From assembly GCA_032622095.1 (NCBI GenBank), contig CP136062.1, positions 135,882,960 to 135,946,959 of the forward strand: 64,000 nucleotides of DNA. The letters run 5' to 3'. This DNA comes from Siphonodentalium dalli (Eukaryota > Mollusca > Scaphopoda > Gadilida > Siphonodentaliidae). The notes beneath the pieces were generated by a model, which was not told where the DNA came from, made no database searches, and saw only the letters and a list, made by a program, of their open reading frames with translations. Made by a program: the position numbers and the translations under genes. Below, one piece after another: positions 11,590 through 24,344 of this stretch (the first letter of the stretch is position 1; every line of letters begins with the position of its first letter).

Positions 11590-13160
11590 TATTCCCTAAT
11601 TCAACAATATACTCTTGTGTGCCAAATAAACATACATGTGCGTTTGTTAATTTTCTGAAAAACAAAAATCCACCCTGCACTATGCTTATTCAGCTCTGCA
11701 CTTTTTTTTATCAAATTGATGGCTCGATAGTGGAAGTACGTAATGGCTGTAATGTGCAAATAAAATACCAGAATACCGGTTCTCAAAGTGGTGATTACAA
11801 GACAAACATCTTAAAGTATTTTTACATGAACATGTGGAATTGTTGTTATTGCACTTCCAGGCATTTGAATAATTATTTCCTTTTTTGTGAGAATTGATAA
11901 CATGCATTCTATTCTGCCCTGCACTATTATTAATTTTGTCATATGTTTCCACCCTGTACATATATTCTGCCCTGCACTTCTACATGTATTTGACACATGA
12001 GCGTACTCAGCCCTCTTAATTCAGATTGTTTTGCTTCGGCAATCCGCTACGGCAATAGTATGCCGTGGCCCAGTTTGCTTCAGCAAATTGCTTCGGCAAT
12101 GCTGATTGCCGTAGCCAATTATGAAGGCTGGCGTACTGCATTGCAAATCAAACTTTGCATATGCAATATAGCATTTATTTGCATCTTCAATTGTGCATTT
12201 ATAATTAAATCAAATTATATCATGGGATATCCTCTTGTGGAACTAAAACAGGTGTCCCCCAAACAATCTCTGGATACTTCCCTGGGACAGATTTGAAAAA
12301 AAGAAAATCAGCCTGCATCTTACCTGTTAAGACTTTTCCATATCAGATACCGTTATGATAAATGCATGCTATGAGTGTCTACCGGTATATTGTTGACATA
12401 CATGTATGGTACCGATACAATATTTTGATTAATAGTCCAAGTTTACTTTGACTATAAAACCGGCTTGTGATATTGGTTGGCCTATAATTTTGTTCTGAAA
12501 GCAACATACTAGTACTGATATCACAAGACTCGAAGCTGGTTTAGTCTATTTTCGACAGTGAGACCCAAGGTATCTGAGGGAAATGAGTCATTTTATATCA
12601 TTGGAATCTAGATTTTGACCCATATATAATTTGGGGACACCTGTTTCCAGCAGAGGATACATTTATTCCCATATGACTTAATAACGCTTCTGCACCGAAC
12701 CAACACAGATACATTTACATATATTATAAATATGACATAATATTTCTAATTTTAAAATTAAACATGCAAATAAAGGGTCTATTGTAACTGCAGATTTTTT
12801 ATTTACATAGCATATTGTTGAATTGCCTTGAAAAATTCAGGTTGACTCAATACAGTCCACAAGGAATTTGGCGACATTTGGGCTTCTCGAGTTTGGGCAC
12901 TCATACCTGTAACAGCTATCAAAACAGCCCTGGAAATTTCCCTGATGAGTAAGTTCCCTTAGGAAATGTTCAGATACAAATTTTAACAATGGTCAGGCCG
13001 TTTGTTGACTTTTATATCTGAATATTTTCCACCAATAGATAGGCTAGTAATCCTTCTGCACTAATCAGCCCTCTAATTCAGATTTTTAGCTTCGGCAATC
13101 CGTTATGGCAAATGGTTCAGCAAATGGCTTCGGCATTGCTGATTGCCGTAACTGGCACTT
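11590..13160. repeat. Gene-free span with low-copy repeat words
   Basis: 11603-11690 is matched inverted at 32915-32990 ('ctcttgtgtgccaaataaa', 'aaatccaccctgc'). 11997-12115 and 13060-13155 are a second pair ('cagccctcttaattcagat', 'gcttcggcaatccg', 'gctgattgccgta'). No coding signal is seen. Confidence 0.5.
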
Positions 13161-13614
13161 GTATTATCTATTTGTCTGTCTGTCATCTGCTTATATTTCC
13201 TGAACATCCCTGTGGACAGATGAATAATAAACCATTCCAATGTATACATTTACAACTGATGGGAGACTCCATTTAGTAAGGAAGGGTTAAGTCAACATGT
13301 ATGTCTTCGATCATCATTCAGAATTTCAGAAAATAACGGTATACAATATTGTGATTTTTTTTTTCAGATAATAGCTACCTGCTCATCACTATACAGAATC
13401 CAAATGCTGCAAATTAAGGGTGTCCCGTTTAAAGACTGATGAAAATCACCTTCAAATGTTTTCAGAATTTAGGTGTAATTGATCAATAACATGCAGTATC
13501 GATCAAGCTGAAACTTCCATCACATATCTGGAAAGACACCCGGTTTACCAACCAAGAGTAACAGAAGAAAGATCATACATGTTGTTCAAATATCGATAAC
13601 AAAAAACCTTTTTT

Positions 13615-13865
13615 GCTTAATTTAATCCTTCCATGACTGGAGCTTCCTGAAGTTTTTCGAAAACCCTGTGCCAATGCATTATCATTCTCTAATATATGTG
13701 AGTCTCCCATAGAGAGCATCTCATACATAAGAATGCATTATAATGCATTGGCCTAATATTTACCTTAACCTTGGAAGCCAGTGTATTCTCTTATATGTGC
13801 GAGGCTCCCTGTGGGAGACTCGCATATATACGAGAATGTACTGGCACCTGATCTTAATATTGCAC
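13615..13865. repeat. Hairpin repeat ('gaggctccctgtgggagactcgc'), copy 1
   Basis: 'cttatatgtgcgaggctccc' is mirrored by 'gggagactcgcatatatacg' (about 13787-13836). The upstream text 'ccttccatgactggagcttcct' also precedes the second copy at 34543-34690. Confidence 0.6.
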
Positions 13866-14477
13866 AGCACTACTCCTGTCATGAAAGGGGTTTTTTTTAA
13901 TGGAGATTCAACTAATGACATTTGTTTCAATAACAATCAGGTGCTATAAATGTGATGAAGATAATTAAAAAAAGTATTACTGATCTGCATGCTATATGCC
14001 AAGAGCTAATATCAGAACCCTATGACATCTTGATGATTGGCAAATTAACTGAAAATTCACCATGTCAACTGATGTTCAAGCATGGATATACATGTCCTCT
14101 GTTAAGATACCTGCTATATACGTATTTCCTATTTATGAATATGCCTTCTGGCATGCCAGTTATTTCCTTATCTCATTTGTTACATTCTATAATAAATTTC
14201 ATGATTCCATACACAGAGTTAGTCCTTATTTATTTCTGATTTTCACTTTTAATGGTATTTGCATGTATGTGGCCTTGGCCAGATGCCTTTCGACTCTTTT
14301 AATACTGATTTTTTGTCACCCAACCCTCGGTGATGTGATTTGACGATATGAGGATATGCCATTCAAGATTGCTTAGGCCAAAAAAAAAAAGATTTTGGTT
14401 CTCAGGCCTCGCCGCATTGAATAAAAAGGGCCGCATTAGGCCTTTTTATTGCAATGCCTGATGTTATGAAAACATGT
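13866..14477. other. Gene-free span
   Basis: Two overlapping plus-strand frames (13952-14239, 14062-14343) are A+T-driven, share no family motif and have no credible splice context, so they are not annotated as genes. Confidence 0.4.
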
Positions 14478-14487
14478 ACATAGCAGA

Positions 14488-14824
14488 TATCAAACTCCAG
14501 GCAGAGTTATCTCCCATCGCTCCGCTGAGATACCACTGCCATAAGTACATTAATTTGTAAGGAATTCTTACGTGTTTTTAGTTCTTATGTTTTAGGATTA
14601 AAATTGTCTATGTCTGGCTCAGTTCATATTTTTCTTATCAATACCGAAAGAATTACCATTATTGCAAACTTTAAAACAAATTTGGTGGTCAAAACAAGAT
14701 AATATGTGACTAAATACAGTTCCGCGACGATATGTAAAAATAGATTTATCATCTGCAAAGTAACAACCTTATGGCAGTGTCATATCACAGCGATAGCGTA
14801 GAGGGCGCTGTATGGAGTTTGAGC
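14488..14824. repeat. Inverted-repeat pair, arms about 60 bp
   Basis: 'caaactcca...cactgccataag' at 14490-14545 is mirrored at 14764-14822, with a moderately diverged middle. The loop is about 220 bp. It may be a small DNA element; no target duplication was found. Confidence 0.5.
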
Positions 14825-14833
14825 AGATATGTG

Positions 14834-16107
14834 TTGAATATTAGTGTTCATTGAGCTCTAACATGTAATGTGTTAAAAAGTGACTTGCAGGCTTACAACA
14901 TGAAGTAGATGACTACAATTAAGAAAATGATTAGCTGATCCTCATGCTCTTCTTACAATTAGTCATTGTGAACAACTTACACTAATTGTAACTTTATACA
15001 ATTGAAAGGCACAGGACTAAATTCAGGATCACATATTAGAATGGGGAGTTATCAGTTTTTAGACAACAATTACAGTAGTTAATGTCAGGGGCATTATATA
15101 TTGTTAGATAATCCCAGTCATACACTGGTAGTACAATGTCATTTTTATATAAGACTAAATGACTATAGTTCCCTCTACCTTTCTGGTTATTACTAGACAG
15201 TGGAAGGTATCTTTGTCCATGCTTAATATGCTCAGAAAAAAAAAGAAAAGAAAAACCTCCCTCCCTCATTGATTTGGAAAAAAAATTGCCCGAGAACCAA
15301 TTTTTTTTTTTTTTTGGCCTTACATTTGTATTTTTTTTTTTTGGGTATATATGGGGGAATGGTGCCTCTGATTACATTGTGTTAGCATTGTCTTGGAATG
15401 TGGACTAGTGTGGACAATTGGTGTTGGATGGATGCAAAATTCAGCATTACATTAATATTATACTTTATTATATGCTTCCCCATTAAATAGTGGGAAATTG
15501 CCGCAAAGTAAATATTTTATTTAGTGTCTTGACCGACAGTAAAGATATCATTTTGTTATTCAAAAATGATATCTTCACTGTCACTTACTTCCGGTAAAAT
15601 CTCGAATAATACTGAACTTATATCAATGTGCGATGGAGCTACCTGTATGAACACCCAAGTCATTCTGAACTCTTTGACCTCTTAGTGAAAGTCTCTATGC
15701 GAGTGATAGAGTTACTATCCCTCCATTGTTATTCAATTTTCCTCTGCTTTACAACTTTAAATGCAATTTTCCAAAACAATCCAATGCTAGATTTACATAT
15801 TAAATATGGATTTACTGGGCGATAATTTTGAGATAGACAGGGTTTATTGGGACACATTTCTAGGGAAATTAGAAGACTGGACTGAACTTGGTTTTATAAC
15901 CTTCCATTAACTGTCTCAGAAGTTATAATTATGTGTTGCTTATAGTGATAATTCTTGGGAACTGTTTTCTTTAGCGGACGACTTATTTCCTGCCATTTGA
16001 AAGTGATTCGTTGGCTATCAGCTGGTGAACAACAACAATCAATTTTCAACTAAATTCCATCCCACACTTTTTGAAACCAACAAGTTTTCTCCAACATGAA
16101 AACTTCC
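14834..16107. other. Gene-free span with one perfect-looking hairpin
   Basis: 15536-15583 is a palindrome (GACAGTAAAGATATCATTTT mirrored after a short loop with a few mismatches). The remainder is A+T-rich with A and T tracts near 14380, 15240 and 15300-15345; no gene is seen. Confidence 0.5.
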
Positions 16108-16741
16108 ACTATAACCACTGTGTAGGAACTGTTACATCGGAAATCGTCTATCGCCGGTTTGTGATGGTTCTTGCCTGATTTGTGACGGTTCTTGCTGATC
16201 GAAATTATACATTTTCACGACTTTTTGACAGTTAAAACGCAATTTTGAGGCATCTAGGTGATAATTCGATTAGTTATTTTCGATCCCATAACAATCTGTG
16301 GCACCAATGAGCGTGTTAATAACGAAAAATTCATTGTGCGAGTCATAACAACGACAAGAACCGCGAATTTTGATTATTGTTTGGGTTCTCTCCTGATCGA
16401 GTAGGTTCTATCCCCATTAATCGTTCTATACGGGTAAAACTATTGCTAATATTTGTCATGGTACATGGTTCAAACTGCCAATTTTGTGAAAGTATACAAA
16501 GATAAACACAACAAACTATGCATTAAGTTGAAATTTGCACCACTTGTCATTAATTTCGACGAATTACACTGCCTTTCTATGCTTATCCAATAAGCTGTGT
16601 TACGCCTATCAAAATTCACAAAGTCGCCAGCTAGTTTGAAAAATAACGCGTTTTGCAGGCCTGACATTTCCATGAGCCAACAGCCGGTTAACAATAGTGA
16701 AATTTCATTGCGCTGGACTTCGTAAAGCGTGAGCGTAGACG

Positions 16742-17324
16742 GGATATATAGAGTTATCTGTCTTGTATTTTATCTATTATATATTTTGGAACTTCTGTCT
16801 GTATGTATGTATTTGTGTTATAGACTCGAAAAACTGCTCGACCGATCCGACTCAAATTTGGTGTGTAGGCCTAATTTGATCCGGGGAACAACATGGGCGG
16901 GTCCAATTTCACGTGCGTCCGTGTCCTTGACCTTGCTCAAATACGCTCATATAGGCATGTTTCTGGACCTCGACCGATCCCACTCAAATTTGGTAGCTGG
17001 TTCTACTTTGATCACTGGAACAATATGGGCGGGTCCAATTTCAATTGCGACCGTGTCCTTGACCTTGACCTCGCTCATATAGTCATCTTTCTGGACCTCA
17101 ACCAATCCGACTCAAATGTGGTATAATGTAGGCCTACTTTGATCCCGGGAACAATATGGGTGGGTCCAATTTCACGTGCGACCTTGACCTTGATCATATT
17201 CGCTCATATAGGCATGTTTCCGGGCCGATCGAACAATAGTTTGCCCAGGCGGAGACGATCACAAAAAAATCCTTAATAGCCCGGACGAAGAGGGCCAGGC
17301 ACATCGGCTAGTGTTGTCTATTTT
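16742..17324. repeat. Insertion with 3 tandem ~132-bp units, flanked by CGTAGACG
   Basis: The word GGGCGGGTCCAATTTC recurs at 16894, 17027 and 17158 (third with T for C), with 'gaccgatccgactcaaatttgg' and 'gtccttgacctt' in each unit. The segment is bracketed by CGTAGACG (16734-16741 and 17325-17332), a candidate 8-bp target duplication. It ends 'cggctagtgt', which superficially resembles a Helitron 3' end, but no strong terminal hairpin is present. Confidence 0.6.
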
Positions 17325-17972
17325 CGTAGACGTATTTTACTCAACAAAAAGCCAAAAATAAGACGTTAAAAGTTAGTTGACACCCATACAATGCTCTGAT
17401 TATGAAGTTTATGTTGGGCATCCGCTTGCCGGATGCTGATTATCTAGGTTAAATTCTAGAATATGCAGCTATAAAAGCATATACAAGCACGGTAATCTTC
17501 CATTTAATTATATTTTAGATTGACTAGGGATCTCTGATTTTTTAATAGAAGATATAAAAAAGCAAAGAATCCTACAGTTACAAATATTATTATATGGATG
17601 TTAAACCTTTGGTTACTAAATGCGCTGTAATGTGAATTGACTTGAATCCTATTGATTAATTTGTAGGAATTCTTAGCTATTAAGTTCAACAAGCAGTAAC
17701 ATATAAAAAAGAGAAAAGAATCATGCAGTTACAAATATTATATGGATGTCAATTCTTTGATGACTAAATGTGCTATAAAGAGCAGCTACTTGAATCCTAT
17801 TGATTCATTTGTACGAATGCTCAGCTATTAAATTCAACATGCAGTAACAGATTGTTTGAATTATTAGCTAAACATTCATACAAATGAATCATTAAAAATT
17901 AGTGTTATGTGTGTCTGAACCTGGCTATTACAAGGCACATTATTATTCCTCGCTACTAACGTGTCAAGTGAG

Positions 17973-18326
17973 CAGGGACGTGGGCTGGAGGGTATCCAAT
18001 GTTGGGGCGTCCACCTTGGAATTTCCAACCGCACCATCCCCTTGAAACAGACCAAACTCATGCACAAGGCCTGGGCTTTGGTTTGCAAATGTTAGTCTAA
18101 AAACGACAAAATCCCCACTATTAAATTGAAATTGTTGTCAAATCAAATTAAGAGAACAATTTCAACATATTGTTGGTGTTAAATTTCAAACCAATCTATT
18201 GTAAGATAAGAAATTTGTAACTGTTGAACATTTTGACCAAAGTTGGGGATAGACACCAATTAAGCCCCTCCCCAAGCCCCCCCCCCCCCCCCCCACCACC
18301 ACCCACCACCACCCCAATCACGTCAT
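17973..18326. repeat. CAGGGACGTGG poly-C repeat family, shorter copy
   Basis: It begins CAGGGACGTGGGCTGGAGGG and ends in a C tract (18278-18294) followed by CCACCACC repeats, like the copy at 492-1405. It is nested inside the 16116-19258 hAT element. Confidence 0.7.
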
Positions 18327-19266
18327 AACCTATCAGCGATTCATTTGAACGTGATTTCATAAGTTATATTCATGTCTGGGCGACAAACATGTGTACATGT
18401 CCCCCAGGCGGACTTCAGAGGAGGAAATATGATGCCGCTGGCATTGAAATATTGTCACACCTGGATCGTTCAATAATGCCCAGATTAAGTAAATGAATAT
18501 AACATATCATATTCTCCTGAGGGTAGATTTATATTACCATTGGTCATTTATATAGGCGGGCATGATTATGATACTATACTCATCGGGACTTTCAATATTT
18601 TATTTCTGCCTATTAATGTCACTTAATCTCCCGTATTAGGTATTTATTGTGTTATTTCTTAATATACCTGTTCTATTATGCAAATTACATAAGCTACAGT
18701 CATTATCTGGTTTAAAATGTCAGATACACAAGACGATTTTCGGACCCAAGTGCAGAAATCGTTCGAATAAATCTCATGGACAGAACCGTCACAGCCATGA
18801 TCGGTTTGAAATAGAACCGTAACACGCACCCGTGTTGATTACGAGGTCACAGCTCCCAATTATCAACCCCTATCGGGATACTTTCTCAGCTATTTTACAA
18901 AAGAATAACACGGGTACACTTTATAGTCGGTGTTTGTCTTCAGAATGCGTTTCATATTTTATACGCCACGAAAAACAAAGAAATTGCGTCCACGTGGCTT
19001 GATTTTCAGTGGTAATATTTACTGAGTTAATACCGAGTTAATTGTGGTCTAGAGTTCAGGTTTCGATTACACGGCACTTCTGCAGCCTCTGTTCATTCAG
19101 GAAAGTTTAATATATTCAAGATATCTATAATTATGCGTGATTTTGTCACAAAAATGATTATTTTCTATCATCAGGAACCGTAACAAATTTAAATCAGGCA
19201 AGAACCATCACACTACCGGCGATAGAACGATTTCCGATGTAACAGTTCCTACACAGTGACTATAAC

Positions 19267-19858
19267 GGAAGTGGAATCCTAAACACCATGGGGTCCCTCA
19301 TACTTGCTGCTCACTGTGCTCAGACTGTCTGTACCCTGACAAATGTTTTAACGGTGTTAGTTTGTCAAAAAAATTATTTTAAAATAAAAATGGGCTTTTT
19401 TCTTAACGATGGATTATCTCTTCCAAAGTACATTTTATATAGTTTCTGCAGGGTTTCTGGGGTATAAAATAATAAATATGAGTCGAGGAAAACCTTCCAT
19501 CAATTAATATTGATTATATGTTGATATTTTCTTATATAATGCGATAATTGGGACATTTTTTTGTTACTATTTTTAGAACAGGCCGTGTTAAACCATTCAG
19601 GCAATATCAATAGAGATACAGCTCCGTGAGCATTTAAATTTCCCAAAATGATTTTAGGTAATTATACCAGAAAATTCTGAATAAAATCAATATCAATTGA
19701 TTGAAGAGTTTCCGGACAGGAGTCTTCAATTCATATTTATTATTTTATACCCAGGAAACTACATAAAACTTGTTATGGGAAGAGATAGACCATGTTTAAA
19801 TTGAGTAAGAAGTTCAATCTAAAAAAAAAAAAAATTTAAACAAAATGTTTAATAGATC
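19267..19858. other. Gene-free span
   Basis: No gene or well-bounded repeat was recognised. 19390-19480 and 19730-19800 look like diverged inverted partners ('ttcccataacaagttttatg' against 'ttccaaagtacattttatat'), possibly an old foldback. Confidence 0.35.
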
Positions 19859-19861
19859 TTA

Positions 19862-21704
19862 GGTGCCGTTTACACATGGCCGGTGAGCGATCTAAGCAGC
19901 GAAAACATTAACTGGCGAAAGTTACTGCAGAGTGTTTACACATCGCCGGCGAAGATACGCATATATTCATGTGTCTCCTTTACTTGTTAATAGTTTTCTT
20001 TTTAGTTCTCACTAAACTGGAATATGATATTGCTGTACACCTGTAAACATCTAACCGCTTCCAGCTAGAGGTATGGTTGGGCAGTATAGTGAAGTGAAAA
20101 ATTTTCAAAATGGAAATACCGAAATTATTAATATCCAACTCAAACTTTCAGGTATTGCTATTGGTAATTTTAAAGATATTTAAACAACATTGTTATAGGT
20201 TTGAGTTCATAGACAATCTGTGAAGTGAGTGTCTTGCCAAAAGCATGGTCATTGTCAGTTTTGAGATCTTTTCGTCGCATCTACAAATTGGTGTCTAATC
20301 ATTCGGATTTGATTTTATATTATATATATAAGTTTCAACATCGCGAATCACATGTGACGCATTTTCCGTTTGCACATTATACAATAAAATATGTTTTTCA
20401 TTATATTTGGGCGTTCACCATGTCCATGTATACAGGGCCGTGGCGATGGGGGGTGTCTCATCCCAACTTTAATCATAATATTCAAAAGCTGGAAATTTCA
20501 TACCTGACACGACATTAGTTGGAAATTTGACACCAATATGTTGAAATTGTTCTCGTAGTTTGATTTTCCAACAATTTATTAGTGGTGATTTTTTTTAGAC
20601 CAACATTTGCTTATTTTTTGGCCAAATTATTGGACTGAAATGGCCATCAGTTGGAAATGATCCAGCCTTTGGAAGTGTGTCAAGTTTGGAAAATGTCCAA
20701 CAATTGGAAATCTTAAGGCAAGTCTGGATGCTAGGATTTTGCAATTTTCAGGGTTCAGATTTCAAAATTTTCTCACAGCTGGCCATAACCATGGTCGGTC
20801 GATAATATTATGTCTTGGTCCCGCCCCCGTTGTCAGTTAAACAGCTATCTTATTTAACTGAATCAAATCAGAGTTCAAGTTGCTTGACGTAAGACCACTA
20901 AACATGTTAGGATTGGGCAATTTCCAGGTTTGGACACAGGTTCAGATCTAAAGGAAATCGCTCAATACGGGGCCGCCTAGAGGATTACTGTGAGTGGAAA
21001 GTTAGATTAAAGCCCAACGGGGTGCGTACATGGATTTATGTGAACTTGTGAGTTTGGTGAGATTCAAGATTTGGTGCAGTTGGAAATTCCAAAGATGAAC
21101 AGTACCACACCTCCAAATCAGGCCCTCTCGACCCGTCCCTGTGTATATATGTCCACGGCGCACTCAGATTTAGATTATTGAACTAATTGTCCATTAAGTT
21201 TGAATCCATTGAAACGTACCATCCCATTTCTTCCATATATATGAACATACATGTACATGAACACACACATTTAATTCCCTCAAACAAATGTACCATGCAC
21301 AAACAGAGTACGTGTACCATCATCAGTTAGAATTTATAATAATAGCTTATACTAACAGTGCGTGACCACCAATGGACAGCTGATTAGAGACAATCAAACT
21401 GACCCATATACACAGGCAAAAAGCGGACTGGTCTATCAGTGCTAACACAACAATATTGCTCAAGTTAATTGTTGAAAGGCAATCATCCGTGACACCAGAT
21501 AAAGATCTAACTTAAATGCAGAGCGAATTAGAATCTAAACGACAAAAAGTTGCTTGTATTGAATAATTTAATCCAGTAAATGAAAACCGAATAGCTGATA
21601 TCCGGATAGATATAATTCTTACCCGGCAAAGCATAAACACTATTTGTTATCGCTAACCGGCTAAAGCTAATATGATCTTATCCGGCTAATGTATAAACAC
21701 CCCC
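19862..21704. mobile_element. PIF/Harbinger-like element with TTA flanks
   Basis: The left end GGTGCCGTTTACACATGGCCGG is mirrored at 21681-21704 (ATTAGCCGG inverse with GTGTTTATAC), and TTA stands on both sides (19859-19861, 21705-21707), the 3-bp duplication of Harbinger elements. CCGGCTAA-type words recur inside both ends. No transposase is present; 709 bp of its body is a nested element (20433-21141). Confidence 0.6.
20433..21141. mobile_element. Full-length CAGGGCCGTGG poly-C family element
   Basis: It begins CAGGGCCGTGGCGATGGGGG and ends CGACCCGTCCCTG, roughly inverse. TGTATA occurs directly outside both ends (20427-20432, 21142-21147). This copy defines both ends of the family seen at 492 and 17973. 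It contains the characteristic 'ggaaatttgacaccaatat' and 'ggaaattcc' words and has no ORF. Confidence 0.68.
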
Positions 21705-21707
21705 TTA

Positions 21708-22857
21708 ACGTGTGCAAAGCACACAAATGGGCAATATTTCCGCCAGTCATTGAATAATTCTAAGTCAACAAGGGTCATAACTCCGGTAAAAATAAGTGGA
21801 CTGAACCCAAATTCGAAATTAACCTGTGTTTTTATGTATATAATCCATATAGCAGATACCTAAAACTAAAGTTATCATCCAGTAACCAAAATAATCCACA
21901 AATTCTAAGTCAACAAGGACCATAATTCCAGTAAAAATGGGCGGACCGCACCAATATTCGAACTTGACCTTTGTCCCTAACCAATAAGCTTACATACCAA
22001 ATATTATTTAATTTCATTATTACTGAAGATATCAATCAGAAACCATCTTGGACACAAGGATAATTTCTGTAGTCCCTCGAAAAAAAAGAAGAAAAAAAAT
22101 CATCTTTATAGAGTACAAATAATCCACAATATTGTTCCACCAAATATTATTATCCTAATCTTGAGTTAATTAATAAATGGGCCTATTCTGATAAAAAATG
22201 TTACATTTTAATAAAAAATTACATGGGTCCCAGTATGTCTTAGGTGATGCATTTGCTTCAGAACAAGTCAATTCTTGTTTAACCATTTGGGATTTTGTTA
22301 CAAGGAATATGAGGACAATATGTAGAAACTATATATTTATCATAAAGTCTAATATTTCTGAAAAGTACATGTATATCAACAAACAAGAAGTATTCGCAAA
22401 ACAACATGAAACATGTAAATATATTTGGTCATCTCTAAAACTGTAAATACATAATTGTGAATGATACAAGTCTTGAAGTGAGAGAGATCATTACTTATGA
22501 AGAACTTTCACAAAATCACAAATTTAGATATGTTTATTCAATCATTTGTACGTTTGTTCAGCTGATAGGTTCAACAAACAGTTTCCAGGCTGTTTGTTAA
22601 GCTTATTAGCTGCTTATACCTACAAACAAATACAAAGGGATTTATCTGTCTGCCATCTTCTGATAGGATATGAACTTCCCTACAAATGAACAATGGACTC
22701 TTCCATATGATAACTCAATGGACTACATATATTTGGTAAATAGAGGGTGAATGGAGATATTCTGTGAAATAATTCAAATTCATTTACTTCTTAAATGTCA
22801 TGCCCCCACCAACAATTGCTGAAAATTCTCAATAAACATTCAGACTGCAGAATTTTA
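21708..22857. repeat. Gene-free span with a degenerate SINE-like repeat
   Basis: 21770-22095 contains two rounds of 'ctaagtcaacaagg-cataactccggtaaaaat...ttcgaa-ttgacct', the diffuse family also at 1.7 and 30.3 kb. The rest holds nothing recognisable; the 82-aa frame at 22198 shows no family motif. Confidence 0.45.
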
Positions 22858-22921
22858 CAATGTGAATCGCGATGTTTTTGTGACAATGCAATGTGAATCG
22901 CGATGTTTTTGTGACAATGCG
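22858..22921. repeat. 31-bp tandem duplication
   Basis: AATGTGAATCGCGATGTTTT... through GACAATGC occurs twice head to tail with no spacer, followed by a partial third unit ('gatgcgtatcatgatg'). Confidence 0.85.
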
Positions 22922-23908
22922 ATGCGTATCATGATGCAGAATTGCTAGTTGCCACTGTGGATTAATTCAGCATGTGTTTTAGGAATGAAGTTGCCTGTTA
23001 TCTACATGGCAACTTCAATGTGTTTCCTGCTATTAGGAAGGCTAAACTAATTTAGTGAATCTCGAGCCTCTCATTTTAAGATACGGGCGGCCTTCGCCGT
23101 GGGTATAGCTGTTAAAATAGTCACATCTGCTAAAACCGCCATAAACAGAAAGAATATTATATAATAGACAGATGCTGTTCTTATAAAAATCATAAATATT
23201 GGGTAGATTGCATGTTATTGTCACGTTTGTATGATTTGTTATGTAAAAAAAACAAAGACATGACAGAACCATTTGCTTAGACAAATGCTCGGAACTACTG
23301 GATCATCCAACGAAAATGTTCCATTGTGCTGTAGAAAGCCAAGATAAAGTTACTGGCGCAATCAAATATCACGTTCAAATCACACCAATTTTAATCGGCC
23401 CATTTTACCCACTGTCAGTTCAAAATCCAGCTGATCCACGTTACTTCATGATTGGGAAATGATCAGACAGAAAACGTGTACTAAATAGAATTGTTCTTGC
23501 AAAGATATGAATCTTTTTCAATCCAGTTAGTATTTTCTCCTAAACTATATATAGTGATACATACCAAATAAGGAATTTACTATGATACTATTGTGTGTTG
23601 TAAGTTGTAGACGCACCAAATTAGGGGTTTTACTGATGAATAATGCATGCGAATCCAGATAAGGAAATGATGCAATATTGTGACTGCTTATAAACAATTC
23701 ACTGCGCTTTTTGTGCTAAAATAAACAACACTCGACCTACATTTTCTCTGACACAAAGCGTGTTTTGTGAATAATATCGCATTGATATCATCATTATGCA
23801 TTTCTATTAGTATATTCTTGAGGAAATTATAACTTGATAAATGTTATTTCTAAATTATAACCTACAATGAAGGCCACCCATCCCTTTAATGAAATTGGTG
23901 TCTATGTT
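22922..23908. other. Gene-free span with a small hairpin
   Basis: 22986-23016 is a hairpin with perfect GAAGTTGCC/GGCAACTTC stems and a 13-nt loop. Nothing else is recognised. Confidence 0.4.
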
Positions 23909-24344
23909 CAAGCCTGAATTTAGTGTGTCTGACATTTGCAGAATGAGGTCACCAAAGGATAAATGTGGTGATGCTATACCACACAGTGGGCTAGCATCAT
24001 CAAATTCACCCTCTGGAAACCTCATTCTGTTAGACCTCAACTGCTATGGGAGACATGAAGTTCCACAGTTGAAGTTGGTGATGTTCACCCATTATTTACT
24101 TCGATTATGCAATTTAGCTTCTGCGAATTAGGGGATATAAAACTGAACAGAAGGAAAAAAGAAACTAAACTAAACAATGTTAATTTGTTACTATAGATAC
24201 TTCCCAGAAGATGAGACCTAAGCAGAATTAGGTCCCCAGAAGGTGAATTTGGTGATACTAGCCCCTTGTGTGGGGTAGCATCACTAAATTCACCATCTGG
24301 GGGACCTCATTCTGCAAATGTCAGACACACTAAATTCAGGCTTG
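23909..24344. mobile_element. CAAGCCTGAATTTAG MITE (family B), reference copy with 8-bp duplication
   Basis: The 436-bp element has ends CAAGCCTGAATTTAGTGTGT and the inverse, each followed by a second palindrome ('tgcagaatgaggtc...gacctcattctg'). TCTATGTT is found immediately outside both ends (23901-23908, 24345-24352), a perfect 8-bp duplication, so an hAT transposase is the likely mobiliser. Its internal text ('cagttgaagttggtgatgttcaccc', 'cttctgcaaattaggggatat') identifies the other copies. Confidence 0.88.

Larger units (their letters stand above)
16116..19258. mobile_element. 3.1-kb non-autonomous hAT-type transposon
   Basis: Ends CACTGTGTAGGAACTGTTAC and its inverse extend as ~75-bp inverted repeats (through 'tatcgccggt' and 'ggttcttgcctgattt'). 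ACTATAAC is present immediately outside both ends (16108-16115 and 19259-19266), a perfect 8-bp duplication characteristic of hAT transposition. Subterminal regions repeat the words GGTTCT/AGAACC. No transposase frame survives; the interior instead holds a tandem repeat (16742-17324) and a poly-C family copy (17973). Confidence 0.85.

Noticed and set aside
13952-14343. Two overlapping frames of 93-95 aa considered as a small membrane protein
   Set aside because: Hydrophobic composition follows from T-rich codons; no signal peptide with a plausible gene structure and no recognised family.
17295-17316. Helitron 3' end ('cggctagt')
   Set aside because: No solid hairpin precedes CTAGT and an 8-bp direct repeat brackets the segment, which Helitrons do not create. 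Kept only as an alternative.
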